From contig JABJKE010000009.1 of assembly GCA_018660505.1 (NCBI GenBank), positions 1-43,648 of the forward strand: DNA of 43,648 nucleotides, written 5' to 3'. Numbering within the stretch: position 1 is the first letter of the stretch; every line of letters begins with the position of its first letter. The notes beneath the pieces were generated by a model that worked only from the letters and a program-made list of their open reading frames with translations, did not search any database and was not told the DNA's origin. Shown piece after piece: positions 1-9,672 of the stretch. Origin of the DNA: Rhodobiaceae bacterium (lineage in GTDB: Bacteria; Pseudomonadota; Alphaproteobacteria; RS24). Position numbers and translations under genes: made by a program.

Positions 1-1659
1 AATATGATTGGGCTGTTAATTTTGGTCGGCGGCATATTGGTACTCAATGAAACGCGGCAAGTTTTAACCAATGCCTATCGGCAAAACTTAGAAGCGCAAG
101 CGCGCCTTATCGCCGGCGCCCTTAGCCAAACAGCGCAGCCCAACACTGCGTTTCAGTTTTCCGAGCCGTCTTTGCTCAATCGACTATTGCGTGATGGCAG
201 CCAGCCGCGTTGGGAATTGCGCGACGCCGAACGGGTGATGAGCCAAGCCCGACAAGTCACCAGCGCGCGCTTGCGGCTTTATGCGGGCAATGGGGATTTG
301 GTTCTCGATAGTGCGCATATGGACCGCTCGGCCCGCGTCATCGCCAAATCTTTGCCGCCCATGGATAATGACGACGGCATGCCCGGGTTTTTAAGCTCGG
401 CTTGGCAATCGGTGCAACAATTCTTCCGCCCATCGGCGCCTTTGTTGAGCGAAATAAATGCCGCCGATGGCTCCGGTCTCGAAGAAGTGGTGACGGCTTT
501 GCGCGGGCGCACCGCCAGCTTGCAACGCCAATCCGAAGAGGGCGGCGATATTTTAACCGTGGCGGTTCCCGTGCAGGGCTATCGCGCGATTATCGGCGCC
601 CTGATGGTCTCGACCCAGCCGGGGGAGATTGACGCTATTTTGGCGCAAGAACGACAATCGGTTTTGCAACTCTCCGCCATCGCCTTAGTGGTTAATGTGT
701 TGACCTCGCTTATTTTGGCCGCGACTTTGATTGTTCCGGTGCGCCGTTTGGCGGCGGCGATGCGCGGCTTTGGCAATAATTCACCAACCCTACCGGGGTT
801 GGACACGATTCCCGATTACACCCCTCGCGGCGATGAGATTGCTGAATTGTCGTCGTCTTTACGCGATATGACGGGGCGCCTGTTGGACCGCATTAATACC
901 ATCGACCGATTTGCGGCCGATGTGGCCCATGAGCTGAAAAATCCACTGACCTCTTTACATAGTGCCGTGCAAAGCATCGAACATACCGAGCGCAGTCAAG
1001 CGCCAGAAACCCATAAGCAATTAATGGGTATTATTCATAATGACGTGCAACGGCTGAACCGATTGATCTCCGATATTGCCAATGCCACCCGTTTGGATGC
1101 CGAGTTAAATCGCGGCGCCAGCGAGCCTTTTGACCTCTCCCATTTAACCCAAGAAGTGGCGGGCGCGATTGGCGAAGGCATGGCCGAGGCGAACCCGCAG
1201 GTAACTCTGGTGGTGCGCGCCGAGGCGGCTTGCCCCGTGGTGGCGCAGAAATCGCCCATCGCGCAAATTCTCGATAATCTGGTGAGCAATGCTCTGTCCT
1301 TTAGCCCCGATGGCGGGCGGGTGTTTGTCACCACGCAATCGCATCCAGACCATGTCGCGCTCATTGTTGCCGACGAGGGGCCGGGTCTGCCGCCCGATAC
1401 GCAAGAAAAGATTTTCGAACGGTTTTATACCGACCGCGCCCAACAGCCCCAAGCCCCCGTCCCGGGCCATAAAAAGAGCGCGCATGCGGCGGGGCATTCG
1501 GGATTGGGGCTTTCTATCTCGCGCCAAATCGCCCGCGCCCATGGTGGCGATCTGTCGGCGGAAAATCGTCCCGATGGCACAGGCGCCTATTTTACGCTGA
1601 CGCTTCCCAAACTTGTGGCGTCCAGCAAAGCCACGAGTGCGCTGCGAGGCAAAGCCTAG
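1..1659 (+). CDS. chvG: ChvG-type sensor histidine kinase (5' end outside window)
   Basis: This is the membrane sensor kinase that, in the ChvG/ChvI (ExoS) family, phosphorylates a response regulator in answer to acid or envelope stress. The frame is open to base 1, so the N-terminus is missing; the first visible ATG is at 4 and lies inside the first membrane helix (LLILVGGILVL). Numbering from that ATG, a periplasmic sensor region spans about 20-215, a second helix about 220-245, HAMP about 245-300, the dimerisation/phosphoacceptor motif VAHELKNPL has His309, and the ATPase domain has N, G1 (DEGPGLP) and G2 (GLGLSI) boxes up to about 540. The hprK start follows two bases after its stop, the usual alphaproteobacterial chvG-hprK linkage. 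Family assignment is firm, the exact stimulus is not visible. Confidence 0.9.
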   Translation, partial: NMIGLLILVGGILVLNETRQVLTNAYRQNLEAQARLIAGALSQTAQPNTAFQFSEPSLLNRLLRDGSQPRWELRDAERVMSQARQVTSARLRLYAGNGDLVLDSAHMDRSARVIAKSLPPMDNDDGMPGFLSSAWQSVQQFFRPSAPLLSEINAADGSGLEEVVTALRGRTASLQRQSEEGGDILTVAVPVQGYRAIIGALMVSTQPGEIDAILAQERQSVLQLSAIALVVNVLTSLILAATLIVPVRRLAAAMRGFGNNSPTLPGLDTIPDYTPRGDEIAELSSSLRDMTGRLLDRINTIDRFAADVAHELKNPLTSLHSAVQSIEHTERSQAPETHKQLMGIIHNDVQRLNRLISDIANATRLDAELNRGASEPFDLSHLTQEVAGAIGEGMAEANPQVTLVVRAEAACPVVAQKSPIAQILDNLVSNALSFSPDGGRVFVTTQSHPDHVALIVADEGPGLPPDTQEKIFERFYTDRAQQPQAPVPGHKKSAHAAGHSGLGLSISRQIARAHGGDLSAENRPDGTGAYFTLTLPKLVASSKATSALRGKA

Positions 1660-1661
1660 CC

Positions 1662-2150
1662 ATGTCGTCGGCGCCATCGGATAGCGATATTCTTCATGCC
1701 AGCGCGGTGGCGATAGACGGGCAGGGGGTTATTTTATTGGGCCCTTCGGGCAGCGGCAAATCGAGCTTGGCGGCGCGTTTGATAGAAGCCTATGACGCCG
1801 CTTTAATCGGCGATGACCGGCTCAAGCTAAGCCGACAGGGCGAACAGATTTTGGCCCGTCCGCATGAGGCCCTGCGTGGGCTTATCGAAATGCGCGGGCT
1901 AGGGCTCGTGCGGCGTCCTTATATAGAGGAGGCTACTTTATCTCTGGCGGTGGCCTTGGTGGCGCGAGAGGTTGTTCCCCGCATGGCGGCAGCGGATTAT
2001 TTTTCTCATGCGGGCGCCCGCATTGCGCGCCTACACTTGCATGCCCATGATAGCGCCACGCCGCTGATTATCCACACCGCGCTGCAAACGCTGGGCGCGA
2101 TGGCGGCAAAAAATAATGGCTTTTCAAATGATGGAATTTATGAAATCTGA
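1662..2150 (+). CDS. hprK: HPr kinase/phosphorylase, short alphaproteobacterial form
   Basis: HprK phosphorylates a serine of HPr with ATP and can reverse the reaction, tuning a regulatory phosphotransferase chain. The 162-residue protein consists only of the catalytic C-terminal domain; the N-terminal domain of the roughly 310-residue Firmicutes enzyme is absent, as is normal in alphaproteobacteria. The P-loop GPSGSGKSS covers residues 27-35, an IGDDR segment follows at 49-53, and the HprK signature IEMRGLG lies near 75-81. It sits between chvG and the EIIA/HPr pair, its predicted substrate being the HPr encoded 466 bases downstream. Start chosen at the ATG directly after chvG. Confidence 0.93.
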   Translation: MSSAPSDSDILHASAVAIDGQGVILLGPSGSGKSSLAARLIEAYDAALIGDDRLKLSRQGEQILARPHEALRGLIEMRGLGLVRRPYIEEATLSLAVALVAREVVPRMAAADYFSHAGARIARLHLHAHDSATPLIIHTALQTLGAMAAKNNGFSNDGIYEI

Positions 2151-2217
2151 GGTATCTTGAAACGGAAAATAAATCAGCTTCCGCGAAACGACGATTGCGC
2201 GGGCGAAGGAGACAAAA

Positions 2218-2619
2218 ATGATTGGTTTAGTATTGGTAACGCATGGGGCTTTGGCGCAGGAATTTCAGGCGGCGGTCGAACATGTGGTGGGGCCGCAAAG
2301 CCAGCTCGAGACGATTTCCATCGGCCCCGATGATAATATGGAAAAACGGCGGCAAGATATTGTCGATGCCATTTCGAAAGTCGATAGCGGCAAGGGCGTG
2401 GCGCTATTAACCGATATGTTTGGCGGCACGCCTTCCAATCTGGCTATTTCGCTTTTGGAAAAAGATAGAGTGGAAGTCATCGCCGGGATTAACCTGCCGA
2501 TGCTGATTAAATTTGCCTCCATCCGCGAAACCACGGGCTTGCCCGAAGCGGTTTTGGAAGCCAAGGAAGCGGCGCGTAAATATATTTCCGTCGCCAGCGA
2601 AGTTCTGGCCAATACATGA
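2218..2619 (+). CDS. PTS system mannose-type EIIA component
   Basis: A 133-residue cytoplasmic EIIA domain of the mannose/sorbose family that accepts a phosphate from HPr. The expected phosphoacceptor is His9 in VLVTHG, and the DMFGGTPSN segment near residue 63 is typical of the family. No EIIB, IIC or IID permease is encoded nearby, so the protein probably acts as a regulatory output rather than in sugar uptake (inference). A clear AAGGAG ribosome site lies at 2206-2211, and the stop overlaps the HPr start by four bases (ATGA), implying coupled translation. Confidence 0.92.
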   Translation: MIGLVLVTHGALAQEFQAAVEHVVGPQSQLETISIGPDDNMEKRRQDIVDAISKVDSGKGVALLTDMFGGTPSNLAISLLEKDRVEVIAGINLPMLIKFASIRETTGLPEAVLEAKEAARKYISVASEVLANT

Positions 2620-2891
2620 GCTCACACGAGCCCCTGCGCTTACAAGTCGTCAATCAGCGCGGGCTGCACGCACGCGCGTCAGCCAAATTTGTCAAATTAG
2701 CCGAGCAGTTCGACGCGCAAATTAGCGTTAGCAAAGATGGCGAGAGCGTCTTGGCGACCTCGATTATGGGGCTGATGATGCTGGGCGCCAGCCTGGGCAG
2801 TCACATCGAGCTGGCCGGCACGGGCGCACAAGCCAGCGAAGCGCTGGAAGCTTTGGCGCAATTGGTCCGCGATAAATTCGGCGAAGACTAA
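2616..2891 (+). CDS. ptsH: Phosphocarrier protein HPr
   Basis: A 91-residue HPr that carries phosphate on a histidine between enzyme I and EIIA. The motif NQRGLHARAS places the catalytic residue at His18. The second motif, SIMGLMMLGAS, keeps Ser49, the position phosphorylated by HprK, which fits the hprK gene just upstream. Translation is coupled to the EIIA gene through a four-base overlap. Enzyme I is not in the window. The gene could also be called npr or ptsO; the family is certain. Confidence 0.94.
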   Translation: MSSHEPLRLQVVNQRGLHARASAKFVKLAEQFDAQISVSKDGESVLATSIMGLMMLGASLGSHIELAGTGAQASEALEALAQLVRDKFGED

Positions 2892-2947
2892 GCCATGCGG
2901 CGGCGGGCTCGCCCAGATAAACACATAAAGAAAACTTTATATGACTA

Positions 2948-4311
<1,364 letters not shown>

Positions 4312-4323
4312 GCAGCTTGCCGA

Positions 4324-5874
4324 ATGCCAGCCATAGGCTTAAAAGCGAGTATGGCTGGCAGGCAAACCCATTTCGAATTTAACGCGGCAGAAGAAGCCGC
4401 CACTCTGCGTTTGGCAGGCTGGCTGGCGGCGCAAGCCAAAGCCGGCTGGCTGATTTTCCTGAACGGAGATTTGGGCGCTGGCAAAACCGCCTTTGCGCGC
4501 GGTATGGTGAGAGCCAAATGCGGCGCCGCCACCCGCGTGCCAAGCCCCAGTTTCACTTTGCTACAGCCTTATGAGGCTTGCACGCCGCCCATTTTGCACA
4601 GCGATTTATACCGCCTGGCCGATGCCTCGGAAGTCGAGGAGCTTGGGCTCTTGGACGCTCTGGATAGCCATATTTGTATTGTCGAATGGGCCAGCCGCGC
4701 CGCCGATATTTTGCCGCCAGCCGATGTGCAGGTCAGCCTATCTCTGGTCGAGGGCGCGCCAGAAACGCGCCAGATACGCATTGAAGCAGCGCCCGAAATC
4801 ATTGCGAGCTTGCAAGCGGCGCAGGCGCGCGATACGGCTTTGCAAGACTACCTAGCGAAAAGCGGTTGGGGCGATGCGGTGCGGGCCGAGCTAGCTGGCG
4901 ATGCCTCGACGCGGCGCTATGAACGGCTTAGCCAAGCCGATGGCGCGACAGCCGTGTTAATGGATTGGGCCAAGGGCCCCGATGGCCCGCCGATTTATGA
5001 TGGTAAATCCTATAGCCAAGTGGCGCATTTGGCCGAGGCCATGCCGGCCTATTGCGCCATGGTGGATTGGCTGGGCGCGCATGGGCTTTCTTCGCCCGCC
5101 ATTCTAGCGCGCGATGAGACGCAAGGTTTTGCTCTGATGGAAGATTTTGGCGATCGACATATTGCCAAGGATGCCAGCCTTGACCGCGTGGTTTTTTATC
5201 GCGAGGCGGTGTCGACCCTATTGCATTTGCATCAGTTTCCAGCGGCTGCGTTTTTGGCGCCCTATGATGGCGCGGTGCAAGCGGTGGAGGCAGATCTTTT
5301 CGCGCACTGGTATTTGCCCTATCGCGATATCGCTGTGTCTGAGCCTGCCCGTCAGGCTTGGCATGAGATTTGGCAGCACCTTGGCGACACTTTGGTGAGC
5401 GAACCCTTGGCGGCGTCTCGCGTTAGTGTTTTGCGCGATTATCATTCGGTGAATTTATTGTGGCGCGCGGCGGCGCAAGCGCGATTTCGGGTGGGGCTGA
5501 TAGATGTGCAAGATGCGCTGGCCGGCCATGCCGCTTATGATTTGGCCTCGCTTTTGTGTGATGCCCGTGTGGATGTGGCACCGCTTTTGCAGGCGCAGGC
5601 TTACGCGCAATATTGCGACACGCGCTTTGCGCAGGATGCGACCGCGCGCGAGGCCTTTGACGCCGCCTATGCGATTTGCGCCGTGCAGCGCAATTTAAAA
5701 ATTGCGGGTATTTTTGTGCGCCTTTGCGAGCGCGACCATAAGCCGGGCTATCTAAAACATTTGCCGCGTGTTTTGGGCTATATTGAAACCCATCTTCACC
5801 ATCCCGCTTTGGCGCCGGTTGCGCAATGGCTAGAGACCCATGCGCCCCATAGTCTGGTGCTTTCGCATGATTAA
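4324..5874 (+). CDS. TsaE / AmgK-like phosphotransferase fusion
   Basis: A two-domain protein of 516 residues. Residues about 15-160 are TsaE, the ATPase of the complex that makes threonylcarbamoyladenosine at tRNA position 37: the P-loop GDLGAGKT is at 48-55 and SDLYRL and VEWASRA follow. Residues about 175-500 form an aminoglycoside-phosphotransferase-like kinase with LRDYHSVNLL (Asp372, His374, Asn377) and the metal-binding IDVQDA (Asp394). The kinase resembles AmgK, which phosphorylates N-acetylmuramate or N-acetylglucosamine at the anomeric carbon, and the next gene is MurU-like, supporting a role in peptidoglycan recycling. This fusion is known in alphaproteobacteria. An ATG at 4351 is an alternative start; neither has a strong ribosome site. 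Confidence 0.9.
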   Translation: MPAIGLKASMAGRQTHFEFNAAEEAATLRLAGWLAAQAKAGWLIFLNGDLGAGKTAFARGMVRAKCGAATRVPSPSFTLLQPYEACTPPILHSDLYRLADASEVEELGLLDALDSHICIVEWASRAADILPPADVQVSLSLVEGAPETRQIRIEAAPEIIASLQAAQARDTALQDYLAKSGWGDAVRAELAGDASTRRYERLSQADGATAVLMDWAKGPDGPPIYDGKSYSQVAHLAEAMPAYCAMVDWLGAHGLSSPAILARDETQGFALMEDFGDRHIAKDASLDRVVFYREAVSTLLHLHQFPAAAFLAPYDGAVQAVEADLFAHWYLPYRDIAVSEPARQAWHEIWQHLGDTLVSEPLAASRVSVLRDYHSVNLLWRAAAQARFRVGLIDVQDALAGHAAYDLASLLCDARVDVAPLLQAQAYAQYCDTRFAQDATAREAFDAAYAICAVQRNLKIAGIFVRLCERDHKPGYLKHLPRVLGYIETHLHHPALAPVAQWLETHAPHSLVLSHD

Positions 5875-6577
5875 AACCGCCATGATATTGGCGGCAGGCA
5901 AAGGCACGCGCATGCGAGCCAGCGCGCAAGACCCGCCCAAACCTTTGACGCAGATTGGCGGTCAAAGCCTGTTGTTTCGCATGTTGGCGCGCTTAGAAAA
6001 CGCCGGCCTAGAGACCGTGGTGGTGAATGTGCATCACAAAGCCGAGGCGATAGAGGCGGCGCTTTCGAGCTATCCAGCCAAGGCCAAAATCATCGTGTCG
6101 GATGAGCGCGCGGACTTGCTGGAAACCGGCGGCGGCGTTCAACGCGCGCTGGCGCATTTGGCTCCCGATGATGCCGCGACGGCTGGTTTTTTAGTGGCCA
6201 ATGGCGATGTGCTATGGCGCGAAGAAACCCCCGTTTTGGATGGCTTTCTGGCGCGTTTCGAGCCTGAAAAAATGGATGCGCTTTTGCTGCTGGCGCCGCG
6301 CGCGCGCGCCACCGGCTATGATGGCACGGGCGATTATACCATGGCCCCCGACGGCCAATTGCGCCGCAAGACCGAGGCGCAAGCGGCATATATTTTCGCT
6401 GGCGTGCAAATTCTCTCGCCCGCTTTATTCGCGGCCATGCCAGAGGGCGCGTTTTCGCTCAACCAAATCTATGACGCGGCGCAACAAAATGGCCGCCTTT
6501 ATGGCCATGTGCTCGATGGCCTATGGATGCACGTCGGCACCCCAGAGGGCCGCGCCGAAGCGGAAGCCGCGCTTTAA
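5867..6577 (+). CDS. murU: MurU-like nucleotidyltransferase
   Basis: A 236-residue sugar nucleotidyltransferase that probably joins UMP to N-acetylmuramate 1-phosphate, the step after AmgK in the recycling route to UDP-MurNAc that bypasses MurA. The N-terminus MILAAGKGTRM (residues 6-16) is the nucleotide-binding signature, and VANGDVLW near residue 100 supplies the metal-binding Asp. The ATG at 5867 overlaps the kinase gene by eight bases and starts directly before the signature; an ATG at 5840 would add nine residues of no family character. Substrate is inferred from the neighbour; other NTP_transferase specificities cannot be excluded. Confidence 0.82.
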   Translation: MIKTAMILAAGKGTRMRASAQDPPKPLTQIGGQSLLFRMLARLENAGLETVVVNVHHKAEAIEAALSSYPAKAKIIVSDERADLLETGGGVQRALAHLAPDDAATAGFLVANGDVLWREETPVLDGFLARFEPEKMDALLLLAPRARATGYDGTGDYTMAPDGQLRRKTEAQAAYIFAGVQILSPALFAAMPEGAFSLNQIYDAAQQNGRLYGHVLDGLWMHVGTPEGRAEAEAAL

Positions 6578-6654
6578 TTTACCCGCGGGCAAGTTGCCCT
6601 CATATTTCTTGTCTCTCGCAGCCCCCGTCGCACGCTCTCGTGATATCATAGGCC

Positions 6655-9600
6655 ATGAGTGATTCACCGCGCCTTTATTCGATAGCTTCTGGCCAACCGT
6701 TTTTGGATCATTTGGCGCGCAGTTTATTTGATGACGCGGCGCGCCAGCAATTATATGGCGCTTGCGCCTTATCCGACGTGCAGGTGCTGCTGCCCACACG
6801 CCGTGCGGCGCGCGAGCTGGCCAATATATTTTTGCAATTGGCCGAAGACCAAGGCACGGGCGCGCTTTTATTGCCGCGCATTGAGACGCTGGGGGATATC
6901 GATGAAGACGCGCCGCAAGCGGGGCGCGATAGATTGGATTTAGCGCCCGCGATGGAGCCGATGGCGCGCCATTTTTATTTGCTGCCGCTCATTCGGCGGT
7001 GGCTAGAGTTGGCGGGGCAGCCGCTCCATCCGGTGAAACTATCGGGTCTGGCTTTCGACTTGGAAAATTTTTTCGACCAAGCTCAAAACGAACAGATTGA
7101 TTTTCAAAAACTGCCGGATTTAGTGTTGGGTGAACTGGCCGAGAATTGGCAAAAAACGCTCAGTTTCTTGACCATTATCACCGATATTTGGACCAAGGAT
7201 GTGGCCACTATGGGCTGCCTCGACCCAACCGATAGGCGCAATAAGTTGCTGGCGCAGCGAACCCAAGAGTGGCAGACCAATCCGCCGTCGCACCCGATTA
7301 TTGCCGCCGGCTCTACCGGGTCTATTTTGGCGACCGCCGATTTATTGAAAGTGATTGCGCGCCTGCCCAAGGGCAGCGTTGTGCTGCCGGGTTTGGATAG
7401 CCAAGCCGATGAAGCGCTTTGGGAAGCCATTGAAAATGATTTCGCGCATCCGCAACATGCCATGGCAAAATTACTGAAGCACATGGAGGCGCCGCGCGCG
7501 CAGGTGAAACCATGGCCTGGCAGTGCGCCGGCTTCGCCGCGCGCGCAACGGCTTAATCTGGCGCTCGTGCCCGCCGCCGAGACGGCCCATTGGGCCCAGC
7601 AAGTTCAGCTATCCAAAGAAGCGGCCGAGCCGAGCCCATCATCGGCTCTATCGGACCTGCATTTGGTCGAGGCGCCCGACGCGCGCGCCGAGGCGGGGGT
7701 CATCGCCCTATTGATGCGCGAGACCCTGACCCGCCCAGACAAGACGGCGGCTTTGGTGACGCGCGATAGAAATTTGGCGCGCCGCGTGGCCAGCGAGCTG
7801 CGCCGTTGGGGCGTGACGATTGATGACAGTGCGGGCCAGCCGTTATCGAATAGCCAGCGCGGCACGTTTTTGCGTTTGGTCTTGGCCTGTAGGGCCAGCG
7901 ATTTTGCGCCGATAGATTTGTTGGCCATGCTGAAACACCCATTGGTGGATTTATTGGGCGCGCGCGCCAAACACCGCAAATTGACCCGGCTTCTCGAGCG
8001 GCATTTTTTGCGCGGCCCCCGATTGCAAGGCGGCTTGCCCGGGCTGGCCGCGGCGGTAAAAAACCATCCGCATTTGGATGAGGCGGCGCGGGCCGAGCTG
8101 CAAGATTTTCTGGCTCGTTTGGCCAAAGCCTATGCGCCTTTGCAAGAACTACCAGACGAAGCGGGGATGAACCAACATCTAGATGGGCTTTTGGTTTGTG
8201 CCGAGGCGCTGCTGTGCCCCGAACAAGAGGAGGCCCAAGGCACGCGCCTATTTACCCCCGATGAAGAAGGCAAGGCCCTGGCTGATTTGGTGGATAAATT
8301 ATATCAACATGCGGAGGCCGCGGGCCCGATTGCGCGCCAAGATTGGCCGTCTCTGTTAGATATGTGGATGATGCGCCAGACGTTACGGCGGCAAATGCCC
8401 ACCCATGCGCGGCTGTTTATCTGGGGGCCGCTAGAGGCGCGCTTGATGCAGGCCGATGTGATGATTTTGGGCGGGCTGAATGAAACCAGCTGGCCGCCTT
8501 TGCCAGAAACCGGGCCGTGGTTATCGCGGCCGATGCGCACCGCCTTGGGCATGAGCCAGCCGGAACGCCAGATAGGCATGGCAGCGCATGACTTTGTGCA
8601 AGGGGCGGCGGCGCCAACGACCTATCTGACGCGCTCTGAAAAAATGGATGGCTCCCCCAGTGTCGCCGCGCGTTGGCTGCGTCGATTGGAAACCCTATCG
8701 GGAAAATTGCCCCGTCATGAGCAATATCGTTTACTCGATTGGTGGGCCCGATTTGACACGGCAGAGCAGGTGCAAAGCGCGCCGAAACCCGCGCCGCGCC
8801 CACCCGTGGCGGCGCGTCCCAAGCAGCTTTCGGTCACCCAAATCGAGATCCTGCTGCATAATCCTTATGAGATTTATGCCAAGAAAGTTTTGGCTTTGCG
8901 CGAATGGGAGCCCGCCGATGCGCCCGCTTCGGCGGCCCATCGCGGCACTTTATTGCACGGATTGATGGAAGATTTAGTGCGCAGCGGCGGGTATAAAAGC
9001 GACGATGTGGCCGGCGCCTTGATGGCTTTGGCCCAGACCGCGCAGCAAGCGCAACCCGGCGGCGCCGCGGTTTTGCAGCATTGGCAGGCGCGCCTTAGCG
9101 CTTTGTCGGAATGGGTGGCGGATTATGAGGCGGCGCGTCAAGCCGAGGTGGCGCAGAGCTACCCGGAGGTGCATGGCGAGATGGCGCTCGATATCGGCGG
9201 CGCGGCTTTTACCGTGACGGCGAAAGCAGACCGCCTCGATAAGAGACACGATGGCCGTTTCGATATTATTGATTATAAAACTGGCCAGCCGCCCAGCAAG
9301 GCCAGTTTGGAAAAACACCTATCGCCGCAGCTGACTTTGGAAGCGGCGATTTTAGAGGCGGGGGGCTTTACCGCTTCGGGCGAAGTTTTGCAAGGGCATG
9401 TGCATCAGTTGCGCTATTTGCACCTCACGGGCCGCGAGCCAGCGGGCGAGGTGAAACCGATGGTAAGCCAGCCGCAATGGGTCGATGGCGTGCGCGCCAT
9501 GGTGGAAAGGCTAATCGCCGAATATCAAAAACCAGAACGCCCCTATGCGGTGCATATCCGCCCGCGCAAAACCAATTTTAGCGGCGCCTATGATCATTTG

Positions 9601-9672
9601 GCACGGCGCAAAGAATGGCAGGCCGACGCCGATGAAGCCAGCGATGAAGCCAGAGATGGAGGCGAGACATGA
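6655..9672 (+). CDS. addB: Double-strand break repair protein AddB, alphaproteobacterial type
   Basis: AddB is the nuclease subunit partner of AddA in the helicase-nuclease that resects double-strand breaks for RecA loading, replacing RecBCD in these bacteria. The protein has 1005 residues. The N-terminus VLLPTRRAARELANIFLQ is typical of the alphaproteobacterial group and lacks a Walker A loop; EARLMQADVMILGGLNETSWPP near 590-615 is a conserved helicase-like segment. The C-terminal PD-(D/E)XK nuclease motif DIIDYKTG has Asp873 and Lys875. The stop overlaps the addA start by four bases (ATGA). A 77-base gap separates it from murU. Confidence 0.95.
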   Translation: MSDSPRLYSIASGQPFLDHLARSLFDDAARQQLYGACALSDVQVLLPTRRAARELANIFLQLAEDQGTGALLLPRIETLGDIDEDAPQAGRDRLDLAPAMEPMARHFYLLPLIRRWLELAGQPLHPVKLSGLAFDLENFFDQAQNEQIDFQKLPDLVLGELAENWQKTLSFLTIITDIWTKDVATMGCLDPTDRRNKLLAQRTQEWQTNPPSHPIIAAGSTGSILATADLLKVIARLPKGSVVLPGLDSQADEALWEAIENDFAHPQHAMAKLLKHMEAPRAQVKPWPGSAPASPRAQRLNLALVPAAETAHWAQQVQLSKEAAEPSPSSALSDLHLVEAPDARAEAGVIALLMRETLTRPDKTAALVTRDRNLARRVASELRRWGVTIDDSAGQPLSNSQRGTFLRLVLACRASDFAPIDLLAMLKHPLVDLLGARAKHRKLTRLLERHFLRGPRLQGGLPGLAAAVKNHPHLDEAARAELQDFLARLAKAYAPLQELPDEAGMNQHLDGLLVCAEALLCPEQEEAQGTRLFTPDEEGKALADLVDKLYQHAEAAGPIARQDWPSLLDMWMMRQTLRRQMPTHARLFIWGPLEARLMQADVMILGGLNETSWPPLPETGPWLSRPMRTALGMSQPERQIGMAAHDFVQGAAAPTTYLTRSEKMDGSPSVAARWLRRLETLSGKLPRHEQYRLLDWWARFDTAEQVQSAPKPAPRPPVAARPKQLSVTQIEILLHNPYEIYAKKVLALREWEPADAPASAAHRGTLLHGLMEDLVRSGGYKSDDVAGALMALAQTAQQAQPGGAAVLQHWQARLSALSEWVADYEAARQAEVAQSYPEVHGEMALDIGGAAFTVTAKADRLDKRHDGRFDIIDYKTGQPPSKASLEKHLSPQLTLEAAILEAGGFTASGEVLQGHVHQLRYLHLTGREPAGEVKPMVSQPQWVDGVRAMVERLIAEYQKPERPYAVHIRPRKTNFSGAYDHLARRKEWQADADEASDEARDGGET

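Noticed and set aside
6587-6599. Terminator between murU and addB
   Set aside because: GGGCAA-G-TTGCCC is a dyad with a one-base centre and no following T-tract.
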